In this document: positions 44,218-52,068 of the stretch, piece by piece
Numbering within the stretch: the stretch's first letter is position 1
Layout of the letters: every line of letters starts with the position of its first letter
NCBI RefSeq assembly: GCF_000518605.1
Contig: NZ_KI912459.1
Span: forward strand, 99,235 to 163,234
From: Shewanella fidelis ATCC BAA-318
GTDB taxonomy: Bacteria > Pseudomonadota > Gammaproteobacteria > Enterobacterales > Shewanellaceae
DNA length: 64,000 nt
Direction of reading: 5' to 3'
The notes under the pieces: model-generated
The model's input: the letters and a program-made list of their open reading frames with translations, nothing else
What the model was told of the DNA's origin: nothing
Databases searched by the model: none
Made by a program: the position numbers and the translations under genes

Positions 44218-45348
44218 TTAACCTCGTTTATTGACTCGAGCGTTACTTTGAACCCGCTTATACATTTTGCTTAAGCTCTTATCTTTAGCGCGTTTTTCAG
44301 CAATGCTTGCACCATTTAGCGCTTGCTCACGCATCAGTTTTTGGTAACTTTGCAGGCGTCGCTCAGTTAACTGATTATTTGAGATGGCAACTTGTACCGC
44401 ACAGCCCGGTTCATGTAGGTGCTGGCAGTCAGCGAATCGGCATTGTTTTGCATACTCAACGACATCGGCAAAGGTTTCGTTTAGCCCCTCTTCACAGTCA
44501 GCAAGTTGTAATTCACGCATACCCGGTGTGTCGAGTAGTAAACCTCCGCTATGGGTTAAATGCAGTGAACGGCTGGTGGTCGTGTGCCTGCCCTTGCTGT
44601 CATCTTCGCGAATGGCTGATGTGATCTGGCTTGACTCACCTAACAGCGCGTTTACTAAGGTCGATTTACCGACTCCTGATGAGCCAATAAAGGCGACGGT
44701 TTTTCCTTCGCTGCAATAGTGGCTCAACGCCTGAGTGCTTTGCTTATCTAAACCGTTGACTGTTTCAATCAGCAGCTTGGCATCAAGTTCTCGCAGCGCG
44801 GCAATAAAAGGGCTAAGGTCATCGCATAAATCGACTTTTGTTAGCACTATCACTGGCGTGACTTTTGCCTCATTGACTAGGGCTAAGTAACGCTCGATAC
44901 GGTTAACATTAAAGTCATCATTAAGCGATGAAACAATAAAGACCCAATCTAGGTTTGCAGCTATGAGTTGTTGTTCCACCTTGGAGCCCGCAGCTTTACG
45001 ACTAAACAGTGAATGACGCTCAAGTAAGGATACAAACTGATGCTGCTTATCGAGCAGTACCCAGTCGCCTACCGTCATTTCCGGCATATTTTGATGGATA
45101 GCTAAGCTTAACTCGCCACTTTCAGTTAATAGCTGATATTGACTGCGATGATGAGCGCTCACTCGTGCGATACCGGCATAATCTGCTGCTTCAGTTATAA
45201 GCTGTTGCTGAAAAAATCCATTCCAGCCTAATTGCTTTAAACTTGTTAATGTCGCTGCTGATTGCGGTTGTTCAGGTGTATTGATAACAGCTGATTTTTG
45301 GGTAAACGAGTTTGATTTTAAATGATTAAAACGATTGAATTTGGTCAT
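44218..45348 (-). CDS. RsgA/YjeQ-family circularly permuted GTPase
   Basis: 376 residues. The GTPase motifs run in permuted order: G4 TKVD (170-173), G1 GSSGVGKST (222-230), G3 DTPG (273-276). The C-terminal zinc site is Cys303, Cys308, His310, Cys316. An OB-fold lies before the GTPase part (about 40-110). RsgA proteins act late in 30S ribosome maturation. The basic tail (KRAKDKSLSKMYKRVQSNARVNKRG) is typical of the second RsgA-like copy many gammaproteobacteria carry, so this may be a paralogue of the housekeeping enzyme. A leader ORF and attenuator-like hairpins precede it. Confidence 0.92.
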   Translation of the reverse strand: MTKFNRFNHLKSNSFTQKSAVINTPEQPQSAATLTSLKQLGWNGFFQQQLITEAADYAGIARVSAHHRSQYQLLTESGELSLAIHQNMPEMTVGDWVLLDKQHQFVSLLERHSLFSRKAAGSKVEQQLIAANLDWVFIVSSLNDDFNVNRIERYLALVNEAKVTPVIVLTKVDLCDDLSPFIAALRELDAKLLIETVNGLDKQSTQALSHYCSEGKTVAFIGSSGVGKSTLVNALLGESSQITSAIREDDSKGRHTTTSRSLHLTHSGGLLLDTPGMRELQLADCEEGLNETFADVVEYAKQCRFADCQHLHEPGCAVQVAISNNQLTERRLQSYQKLMREQALNGASIAEKRAKDKSLSKMYKRVQSNARVNKRG

Positions 45349-45460
45349 ATAAACCCCAGCGCAAAGCGCCTGAATATTGATTCTGGGGAGACTTAAAATA
45401 GGTAAGTTCCCGGTCTAGTTATCGACTACCGGGCAAAGTGCTTTATTGGTGGCACATTTT

Positions 45461-45493
45461 AAAAAGTAACTAAACAGGTTTTATGTTTAGTTA
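45461..45493 (-). terminator. Attenuator-like hairpin upstream of the GTPase gene
   Basis: Minus strand: TAACTAAAC, 9-nt loop, GTTTAGTTA, then CTTTTT. It lies 11 bases past the leader ORF stop and about 110 bases before the GTPase start, so read-through is needed for expression. Confidence 0.55.
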
Positions 45494-45503
45494 ACATTAA
45501 CCG

Positions 45504-45545
45504 TTAAAGCGCAGATGTTGCCCAGTAAGGGGTTAATACAATCAT
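45504..45545 (-). CDS. Leader peptide ORF (13 codons) before the GTPase gene
   Basis: Encodes MIVLTPYWATSAL. GGAG lies six bases before the ATG. Codons 3-5 contain ATTAACC, which can pair with GGTTAAT just after the stop codon. That pairing overlaps the start of the downstream terminator-like hairpin (45461-45493), so the two structures could be exclusive. This is the layout of a ribosome-mediated attenuator. The peptide matches no known leader I recall. It could still be chance, as the ORF is short. Confidence 0.45.
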   Translation of the reverse strand: MIVLTPYWATSAL

Positions 45546-45698
45546 CAAGTTCTCCATTTTAAATTAAGTTAATAGTGCATTTTTGTTGCAACTTAATTTA
45601 GCAATTACTTAGGCATAAGACCACAATCAGTTGCATATTCGCTCAAGATTTGTGGTCATTCTCACAGATAGTATTTGCTGCTTTAGCGGGAGTGCTTG

Positions 45699-46343
45699 TT
45701 ATTCAGTGATTTGCGTCAGTTGTTGTTTAAAGTGCTCAACTAGACTGAGATAGCAGCCACAGACGATATTAGCACTGGCAGCATATTCCGGTACTAGGCT
45801 TGGGCTGTAAAGCACACTTAGACTGCCTGCATTATTCGCCGTTTGTATATCAAACAGGTAGTCGCCAATAAACAGGATTTCAGCTGTTTTGATACGCCAT
45901 TGTTGGCAAATGAGCTCAACACCTTGGGGATCGGGTTTGGCTTTGGCATCAAATCGAGTCAGTAAAGGGTCAATATCAACGCCAACCTTAATGCCTAAGT
46001 TTTCAAGTGTGATTTTGGCAGCTTGCGGCATATTACGGGTTAATATTGCTTGCGGTAATTGCTGCTGTTTAAAGAATGTCATCAGTTGCTTTGCACCTGA
46101 AATCCATTGGGCATTGTGGGAGCTTTCAAGCTCATAGCGAGTAACGACTTTTTGTGTGTGCTGGGCCAATACTGGGTCGGTTATCGATTCGATATAGGCC
46201 AAAATATCGGTTTGAGGTGCAATGCCAAGTTCCGCTCTTAAGCCCGCAAAATTTGGGTTTGAGTCGGCGAGGGTACCGTCTAAATCAAAAATTACGCCTT
46301 TAATTTGGCTAAAATCAAAAGCGTTGTTGATGGTAATACTCAA
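45699..46343 (-). CDS. HAD-superfamily hydrolase (phosphatase type)
   Basis: 214 residues with the four HAD motifs: DLDGT (Asp20 nucleophile, Asp22), LTRN (motif II threonine), KAKPDP (motif III lysine) and IGDYLFD (motif IV). An alpha-helical cap lies between motifs I and II, as in phosphoglycolate phosphatase-like enzymes. Substrate cannot be told from sequence. The CIA30 gene lies 11 bases upstream, so the two are probably cotranscribed. Confidence 0.9.
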   Translation of the reverse strand: MSITINNAFDFSQIKGVIFDLDGTLADSNPNFAGLRAELGIAPQTDILAYIESITDPVLAQHTQKVVTRYELESSHNAQWISGAKQLMTFFKQQQLPQAILTRNMPQAAKITLENLGIKVGVDIDPLLTRFDAKAKPDPQGVELICQQWRIKTAEILFIGDYLFDIQTANNAGSLSVLYSPSLVPEYAASANIVCGCYLSLVEHFKQQLTQITE

Positions 46344-46354
46344 TCACATTTTCC

Positions 46355-46981
46355 TTAATCTTGGCTGATGAACTGGATCGCTTTAAACGATAGCTCGAAT
46401 TGGCCGGCTTGCTTGTCAGCCACTAAAAATCCCAGCTGTTTTACATTGTTGAAGTTAAGTTTGGGCGCCTCAACAGGGCGGCCTCGATATACGGCAGTAA
46501 AGTCACTGGGTTTGAGCTGCAGGGTTATCCAGCTGTCTTTTTTAGTACTAAAATGGCACGAGTAAGCAAAAGAGTCCCATTGATTGTCGGTTCTTAGCCT
46601 TAGTTGATAATCTCTGCCATCGCCTTTGACTTGTAAGCGTATCATTGCAACATTACTCGCAATGGGGGGTGATAGTGTTGTGCGAGTTGATGCGAAGCCG
46701 CCATTTTGCTCTAACGATAAAGTACCAGAAAACTTGGCTATACCCTCGTCGATATCCAGCTTGCTTGCTGAGATCCCTCCCATTACTGTGTCGTTAATTA
46801 GGCGCCAATCAGATGTTTGTTCAAGTGTTAAAGCATACTCTTGCGCTTTGCTTGGATTATTCATTGTCATAATCAAAAGTACCGCTATGAGCGAAAGTGA
46901 ATAAGTCAGTTTTCTATTTGAATACTGTTTTTGCTGTAGCACATTAGTCTTGTTTGCTATTTGCTGTGTTATCGGTTGCAT
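46355..46981 (-). CDS. CIA30-domain protein (complex I assembly-like)
   Basis: 208 residues. A hydrophobic segment at about 26-45 looks like a signal or membrane anchor. The CIA30 domain runs from about 55: WRLINDTVMGGISAS, FSGTLSLEQNGGFASTRT, GDGRDYQLRLRT and LKPSDFTAVYRGR are all typical. In mitochondria this fold is an NADH dehydrogenase assembly factor. Bacterial homologues occur widely without a known role, and this one carries its own export signal. A HAD hydrolase gene follows directly. Confidence 0.87.
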   Translation of the reverse strand: MQPITQQIANKTNVLQQKQYSNRKLTYSLSLIAVLLIMTMNNPSKAQEYALTLEQTSDWRLINDTVMGGISASKLDIDEGIAKFSGTLSLEQNGGFASTRTTLSPPIASNVAMIRLQVKGDGRDYQLRLRTDNQWDSFAYSCHFSTKKDSWITLQLKPSDFTAVYRGRPVEAPKLNFNNVKQLGFLVADKQAGQFELSFKAIQFISQD

Positions 46982-47058
46982 GATTTACCTTGCTAAACGC
47001 TTGGTTTGACATTGATTACGAAACAAATGCACAAAAGGTTTATAGTGCTAGGTTAAAA

Positions 47059-47089
47059 TAAAAAGCCACACTGAGGTGTGGCTATTTTT
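47059..47089 (-). terminator. Terminator downstream of the 213-residue hypothetical
   Basis: AAAAAGCCACAC / GTGTGGCTATTTTT arms with a TGAG loop; the minus strand has a T tract right after the stem. Confidence 0.83.
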
Positions 47090-47099
47090 GAGCGTCTAT

Positions 47100-47741
47100 T
47101 TAGTTGACATAACTCATCCATTCGGCGACTTCAGCTGGGTTACCGTAGGCTTTAAGCCAGCGGATAAAACTTTGTGGGCAACGAGTGTGTAAATTGAGCT
47201 GACACCAAGCATCAAGTGCTGCTTGTGTGTTGTAGCCTTCAACATAAGCGGCATAAGCTTTATCGGCATGACGCCAAAATTTATGATCGATTCTACCGCG
47301 TTCAGCGAGGAAGGGGTGATCAGCTTTAGGCTGGATCTCTTTACATACAGCACTACTTAGGTCTGTTAGGACACGCTGTAGTACGTCTGTGCCAATTTCA
47401 TTGATATCGAGTTCATCAATTTTACTTATATCATCACCAACAATTAAACTCACACGCTCGATGAGATAATCGGTATTCATTGCCACAGCCATTTCATAGG
47501 CAAACATATCTAGCCGAGCAAAAACACGATCTCTAAACTCTTCTTTGGTAAACAGCTTATCTTTTAGCGCTTTATTATATTTCTTAGTGTTAGGGTGTTT
47601 GCTACTGAGCTCTTTTTGCAGTAGTGGATAATCATTAAGATTTTCTTTAGGTAGCATTGCAAGCAGGTTAACCAGTTCAGGCGTATTGACCAGAAGGCTA
47701 CCGAGTTCTGCTTGTGCTTTAGATGAAAGGTTTGTTGCCAT
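47100..47741 (-). CDS. Hypothetical cytoplasmic protein, helical
   Basis: 213 residues from the ATG at 47741 (GGAG five bases upstream; a longer frame to 47810 is unlikely). No signal or membrane segment. It is mostly helical: LVNTPELVNLLAMLPKENLNDYPLLQKEL, FRDRVFARLDMFAYEMAVAMNTDYLIER, and a C-terminal region with conserved-looking aromatic and cysteine residues (HADKAYAAYVEGYNTQAALDAWCQLN, CPQSFIRWLKAYG). I do not recognise a family. It is a single-gene unit divergent from a small lipoprotein gene. Confidence 0.72.
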   Translation of the reverse strand: MATNLSSKAQAELGSLLVNTPELVNLLAMLPKENLNDYPLLQKELSSKHPNTKKYNKALKDKLFTKEEFRDRVFARLDMFAYEMAVAMNTDYLIERVSLIVGDDISKIDELDINEIGTDVLQRVLTDLSSAVCKEIQPKADHPFLAERGRIDHKFWRHADKAYAAYVEGYNTQAALDAWCQLNLHTRCPQSFIRWLKAYGNPAEVAEWMSYVN

Positions 47742-47891
47742 CCCGGCTCCATATCTGCGTTCCGATGACCTAATACTACCTTGTTTCAGTTTATTGCCAA
47801 GCATTACCAACCAATACTATGAGTAAGTTAGTTTTTTAGTGATCTTGGTTTTGACAGTCTTAGTTTATTTACAAGACTAGAGATAAAACTG

Positions 47892-48251
47892 ATGAAAAAA
47901 CCATTATCACTGATATTAATTGTGGCATTGATTAGCGGTTGTTCTATGGGACATGCATATCGTGCTGCTAAAGCGATGAAAAACTACGAGGTTATCGCGA
48001 CAGTTGCTCCAGAGTTTACTTATGAAGGTACACGGATGAAGTTTCCTACGCCACGCGATAGCAATAGTAGCAAGATCCTGAGTTGTTTTACCACTACCGG
48101 CCTATTTGCTGATACCAGTGAAAATACCGCAAGAGCAGTGGCCAATGCCTATTTGATCACTAAATTACCGCACCGAATTACCACCTCAGCGGAGTTCTTT
48201 GACCACAATGACAACGTATGTTTCGAATTTGAAACCGAGAGCCGTCGATAG
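47892..48251 (+). CDS. Small lipoprotein, unknown function
   Basis: 119 residues with a short signal and lipobox LISGC (Cys17). The mature region begins SMGHAYRAAKAMKNYEV and contains strand-rich sequence with TTGLFADTSENTARAVANAYLITKLPHRIT. Two cysteines, Cys67 and one in NVCFEFE, could form a disulfide. It precedes the serine hydrolase by 62 bases in the same direction. No family recognised. Confidence 0.68.
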   Translation: MKKPLSLILIVALISGCSMGHAYRAAKAMKNYEVIATVAPEFTYEGTRMKFPTPRDSNSSKILSCFTTTGLFADTSENTARAVANAYLITKLPHRITTSAEFFDHNDNVCFEFETESRR

Positions 48252-48313
48252 CATTAATTGGTTTTTACTGCGTCAAAGAATTTTACTTTTTACTGTCTAA
48301 GATAAGAGGTTAT

Positions 48314-49621
48314 ATGAACAAATTACTAGGTTGTTCAATAATGGGCTTGTGTTTTTTCGGCATGAGTAGTGTTGCAAGTACGCTTGAGCTCAAACCTGAA
48401 AATACTCAGTTCATTGCAAAAGCGGCTAAATATAACGTTAGCCAAAGGAATTGGGATCAAGCTGCCAATGCTGCTGTGACGTTTCCACAGGCCTATCAAT
48501 TTACGCCGCATATTGAAATTTTACCCATTCAACACTCATGGGCTCAATCGTGGCGAGGCTCGTTAGTTAATCTACTTGAATTAACCGCCAGTGATCTAGA
48601 TGGCGAGCATAGCCTTGAGGTGTTATTGAGGGATAGGCTTAACAATCATTCCATGGTCGTTGTGCAAAAGGGACAGTTGTTACATCAGCACTTCTTTAAT
48701 GGTTTTGATGCCAATCAAACCCATTTACAAATGTCGGTGACTAAATCTTTTGTTGCGATTCTTGCAGCAATCTCTGTAGCAGAAGGGAAGTTAGATATGA
48801 GTCAGCGCTTGATCCATTATTTGCCAGAGTTAACTCAAAGTGGTTTTGAGGATGTCACAGTTCAAGAAGTTGCCGATATGCGTTCAGGCATAGGCGTTGC
48901 TGTAGCTGATGGTAAAAGTTGGGATCCACGTATGAGCGCGGTGCAAGACTGGAATGGTCATAGTAACGATGCTGAGTTTGAAAACATATTGGACTATGCC
49001 AATGAATTAGAAAATTATCGTCCAATCGGTAAGGTGTATGACTATTTAGATATTAATACCGAGGTGTTAGCTAAGGTCGTAGAGCGGGTACAGGGTAAAC
49101 CGCTAGCGGAAGTGTTTGCTAATAAGTTATGGCATAGATTAGGTGTTGAACAACCCGCACGTTGGATGGCTAACCGACAAGGTGAATTAGTGGCTTCTGG
49201 TGGGCTGAATATTAGCACTCGAGATCTCGCCCGAGTCGGACAGGTATTGGTGAATAAGGGCAAGAATTTAGCGGGAGAACAAGTTGTTCCAGCAGCCTTT
49301 ATCGACTCTTTACTGCAGGGCAATGAACAAGTGCGTCACGCATGGCAGCAAGGCAAAGAAGCGAGCTTGGCAAAAGGTTGGTATCAAGATCAGTTTCGTA
49401 CGCTTTATTTACCTAGCCACACAGGAGAAACCTATAAAGTACTGGCTATGGTCGGTATTCATGGACAGGTGTTGATTATGGAACCTGAGAGCCAAACTGT
49501 GATTGCGATGAACTCAGGCTTTGCTGAAATGCAGTCGATTAGAATGGCTAGGTTGATTTTTAATCAGCTTGTTCCAGCAATTTTAGACAAGGTCTTGGCC
49601 GTGGAGGTGAATGACAAATAA
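48314..49621 (+). CDS. Beta-lactamase-family serine hydrolase, exported
   Basis: 435 residues with a signal peptide (about 1-22). The SxxK motif is SVTK (141-144). The second-motif region is YDYLDIN (Tyr-based) and the third is HTGE. The overall layout matches class C-like serine hydrolases and esterases such as EstB or D-aminopeptidases; true beta-lactamase activity is not implied. It acts in the periplasm. The upstream lipoprotein may share the transcript. Confidence 0.88.
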   Translation: MNKLLGCSIMGLCFFGMSSVASTLELKPENTQFIAKAAKYNVSQRNWDQAANAAVTFPQAYQFTPHIEILPIQHSWAQSWRGSLVNLLELTASDLDGEHSLEVLLRDRLNNHSMVVVQKGQLLHQHFFNGFDANQTHLQMSVTKSFVAILAAISVAEGKLDMSQRLIHYLPELTQSGFEDVTVQEVADMRSGIGVAVADGKSWDPRMSAVQDWNGHSNDAEFENILDYANELENYRPIGKVYDYLDINTEVLAKVVERVQGKPLAEVFANKLWHRLGVEQPARWMANRQGELVASGGLNISTRDLARVGQVLVNKGKNLAGEQVVPAAFIDSLLQGNEQVRHAWQQGKEASLAKGWYQDQFRTLYLPSHTGETYKVLAMVGIHGQVLIMEPESQTVIAMNSGFAEMQSIRMARLIFNQLVPAILDKVLAVEVNDK

Positions 49622-50129
49622 CTGATGCTAATGGGGTAATTTGAGCTGTATTTCATGGACTCTCTAGCCAAGGATGGCCCCACAATGTGCTTTTAATTCT
49701 TCACACTCTCACTAAAAGTTACCATTCCGCTTTGCAAAGCTAATTTAAGGGCTAGCGCCACTTGCTTTGTGCCTCTTAGTGAGTGATTCACTTGCTTTAA
49801 TATCAATATAAGTATCACGCAGCTTAATAAGCGGCGTTATTTGCTCCTATAGCGACCAAGTTATTATCTGTTTTGCTGCCAAGATTGTGTTGTTTTTTAG
49901 TTGGCAGGTTTTGTTATGGCATTTCTATTGTTTACCAGTTTTCTTAATGATGTTTAGTAAAACCTCTCTCTTTACCATGTGCTCATCTTAACGGCGTCGC
50001 TGACTATCAATAAGTTTTGCAGGCGTGTTGAGGATGCGAGGAGAACCTCACAAATCATTATGGCCACGTTTAAAGGATAGCGTGGTAACTCAGGCATGAC
50101 GCCTTGGTTTAATTTAGAGAGAATTTGAC
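49622..50129. other. Intergenic region before an outer-membrane protein gene
   Basis: 508 bases. A small hairpin CCACG...CGTGG (50062-50085) lies in the 3' part. No open frame with a good start, and no recognisable RNA, is present. A long leader for the porin-like gene is possible. Confidence 0.4.
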
Positions 50130-50834
50130 ATGAAAAAAGCATTACTTACTTGCGCATTATCTTCTGTTGTAGCTATTTCTGCGATTACTGTTTCACATAG
50201 CGCTATGGCAAGTGACTTTACGATTAACCCTATGGTTGGCGCATCAAAAAATAAAGCAATGGGCAGCAATGTTGCCGTTGGTTTAGAAGCTGGATATAAG
50301 GACTTTATTGTTGGTTATACCTATACCGGCGAAACAGATAAGCGTGGCAATAATGAGAGTTTTGGCTTTGATGATATTGATGGAGATAATGAACCCGTGT
50401 GGCGCAGTTTTGACGCATCTGTATATACGACAGAAAAATATAAAGCACACACACTTTACGTGGGCTATCAATTTGCAGTCGGTGCGGGCCATCTAGCCGT
50501 TAAAGCGGGGGCTGACTTTTCTAAATACAGTGCATCAGCCGGTTTTGATGCAAAGGAATACAACCAAGGTGGTATTTTAAATAAAGCAGGTATGGGGTTG
50601 GAAGGCACAAGTAATACTGAAGTCCACCCAATGGTTGGTGTTGGTTATTACTTAGATAATGGCCTTAACTTTAACCTGCATTATACCTTCCAAAACGGTT
50701 CAAGAGACATGAAGTATTCTGCTAGTGGCTATAACAATAATGACAAAGGTTCGGTCAACCTAGGTCGTGGCAAGAATGATATAGAAAATAAAGACTTTGG
50801 CACTTGGATGTTTACTGTTGGTTATCGTTTCTAA
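50130..50834 (+). CDS. Outer-membrane beta-barrel protein, OmpW/Opa-like
   Basis: 234 residues. The signal peptide (about 1-27) is cut after AMA. The mature protein has alternating hydrophobic strands and Gly/Asn-rich loops (GYKDFIVGYTYTGETDKRGNN, HPMVGVGYYLDNGLNFNLHYTF), ending in FTVGYRF, whose C-terminal Phe is the BAM recognition residue. About eight strands are expected. Exact function unknown. A compact terminator follows. Confidence 0.85.
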   Translation: MKKALLTCALSSVVAISAITVSHSAMASDFTINPMVGASKNKAMGSNVAVGLEAGYKDFIVGYTYTGETDKRGNNESFGFDDIDGDNEPVWRSFDASVYTTEKYKAHTLYVGYQFAVGAGHLAVKAGADFSKYSASAGFDAKEYNQGGILNKAGMGLEGTSNTEVHPMVGVGYYLDNGLNFNLHYTFQNGSRDMKYSASGYNNNDKGSVNLGRGKNDIENKDFGTWMFTVGYRF

Positions 50835-50852
50835 TTGTAACGCCTAAATAAA

Positions 50853-50874
50853 ATGCGCCTACGGGCGCTTTTTT
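50853..50874 (+). terminator. Terminator after the beta-barrel gene
   Basis: GCGCC / GGCGC stem with a TACG loop and T tract. The ribosome binding site of the next short gene lies directly after. Confidence 0.75.
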
Positions 50875-50889
50875 ATTGGAGGAAAATCA

Positions 50890-51181
50890 GTGAAAAGATA
50901 TCTATTTGCGTCGCTCATTTTAGTATTGATGTTTATTTTTATATTTGGCTGCAGTAAACAGATTAGTCAAACTCAAGTGGAACTTGATGGCTATAGCAAC
51001 ATGAATAACCCAGCGTTTGAGTACTGTTTATCGCAGCATTTATCTGGGAGTGAGCGATGATAAGGGCTTAGCGGTCGTTCCTAAAGGGCTGAGTTTTGCT
51101 GCTAACTGTTATCTGATGTATTACGGGGCTGAATATGCAGGGGCTATGCCTAGCTATATAGTCGTTGATGATGGCTGTTAG
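50890..51181 (+). pseudogene. Small lipoprotein, likely frameshifted (DUF333-like)
   Basis: A strong GGAGG sits seven bases before a GTG start. The first frame encodes 56 residues: a lipoprotein signal (lipobox IFGC, Cys21), then NMNNPAFEYCLSQHLSGSER, and stops at 51060. In the next frame the reading continues at LGVSDDKGLAVVPKGLSFA, then CYLMYYGAEYAG and DDGC, ending at TAG 51179-51181. Together they resemble a DUF333-type NPAxxYC small lipoprotein. One base change would join them. It may be a real pseudogene, or the first frame alone may be expressed. Confidence 0.5.
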
Positions 51182-51538
51182 TGTCGGGTGAATTGTTTCG
51201 TGTTCATTATGATAACGGTGACTAAAAAAGACAGCGATGACTGGAGAGGTTCACCGCTGTTAAATCTTAATCACTTACCACAGCTTGCTTATATTGCAGC
51301 TTTATCTCTTGCGAGGCGTGGTCATATGCTCAACTATGAAAATGGTTAATGGTGTAATCTCAGAGAGTTAGTTGGGTCGGTATTACCTAGCTCACTGATA
51401 GTTGTTTTTAGTGGAACTGCGTCCTCCTTTTAGCGTGACTTATTTGATTTAAGTGTTTGCAATTTAAACTGGTTTATTAGTTCTTACGGGGCTGCTAACG
51501 GCTCCAGCCCCTGAACTTATTTTGCTAGTTCTAGATAG
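51182..51538. other. Non-coding region after the small lipoprotein
   Basis: 357 bases. A 46-codon frame (51209-51349) lacks a ribosome binding site and recognisable content. A hairpin GGGGCTG/CAGCCCC (51488-51511) is likely the end of the minus-strand lipoprotein transcript. Nothing else is evident. Confidence 0.45.
51488..51511 (-). terminator. Hairpin downstream of the LruC operon
   Basis: GGGGCTG / CAGCCCC 7-bp arms, 27 bases past the lipoprotein stop; no strong T tract, so function is tentative. Confidence 0.45.
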
Positions 51539-52054
51539 CTAGTTCATGGTGAGAACTTGGGTTTCAGCATCTTGTTTATATTGCCACTTGGTATATTGAG
51601 GCGCTTGACCATCATAAAACCAAATCACTGCAATGAGTTGACTTTCGTGGTTGGCTACTTTGATATCTTTAGATAGTTTGCCTTCGGTTAATGGACCTCT
51701 AAACAAACAAGAGTCGAAATTAACCTTGTATCCACTGCCGTTAGCTTTAAAGTCATCACAAAGAGAGAAGTAGCCGCGCTCATTGGTTCCTTTATCTACA
51801 TCCACCGTTAACATATAAGAGGATTGCAGTTTGTTGTCAGCATCAACAACTAGGTCATCTAACGATGTTGGATCTGGAGCAGGATCAGGATCCGGTGTCG
51901 TGGTTGCTGGTGGCGGCGTGGTTGCAACTGGTGCTGTTGCTGCCGGGGCATCCCCACCTTCATCACCGCCTCCGCCACAAGCGGTGACGAGTAAGCTGAA
52001 ACATACTACCAATCCCATTGGATACTTGAGTAAGACGTTATGTTGAGTATTCAT
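51539..52054 (-). CDS. Lipoprotein with Pro/Thr-rich linker, LruC partner
   Basis: 171 residues from the ATG at 52054 (GGAG six bases upstream). The lipobox is LVTAC (Cys26), followed by a GGGGDEGGD and Ala/Pro/Thr-rich linker (about 27-65) and a compact C-terminal domain with two cysteines (SLCDDF and DSCLFRG) and strands LIAVIWFYDGQAPQYTKWQYKQD. It begins about 14 bases after the LruC-domain gene, so they form one transcript. It may anchor or assist the LruC protein at the outer membrane; this is inference from context. Confidence 0.75.
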   Translation of the reverse strand: MNTQHNVLLKYPMGLVVCFSLLVTACGGGGDEGGDAPAATAPVATTPPPATTTPDPDPAPDPTSLDDLVVDADNKLQSSYMLTVDVDKGTNERGYFSLCDDFKANGSGYKVNFDSCLFRGPLTEGKLSKDIKVANHESQLIAVIWFYDGQAPQYTKWQYKQDAETQVLTMN

Positions 52055-52068
52055 AATATGCTCCACTA

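Larger units (their letters stand above)
45349..45698. other. Leader region of the GTPase gene
   Basis: 350 bases. In minus-strand order: inverted repeat AAATTAAGTT/AACTTAATTT (45561-45599), the leader ORF, the attenuator-like hairpin, and a third hairpin CCCGGT/ACCGGG (45407-45432) in the distal leader. Confidence 0.55.

Noticed and set aside
51209..51349. 46-codon plus-strand open frame (starts MITVTKKDSD) after the small lipoprotein
   Set aside because: No ribosome binding site, no recognisable family, and it lies in what looks like decayed sequence.
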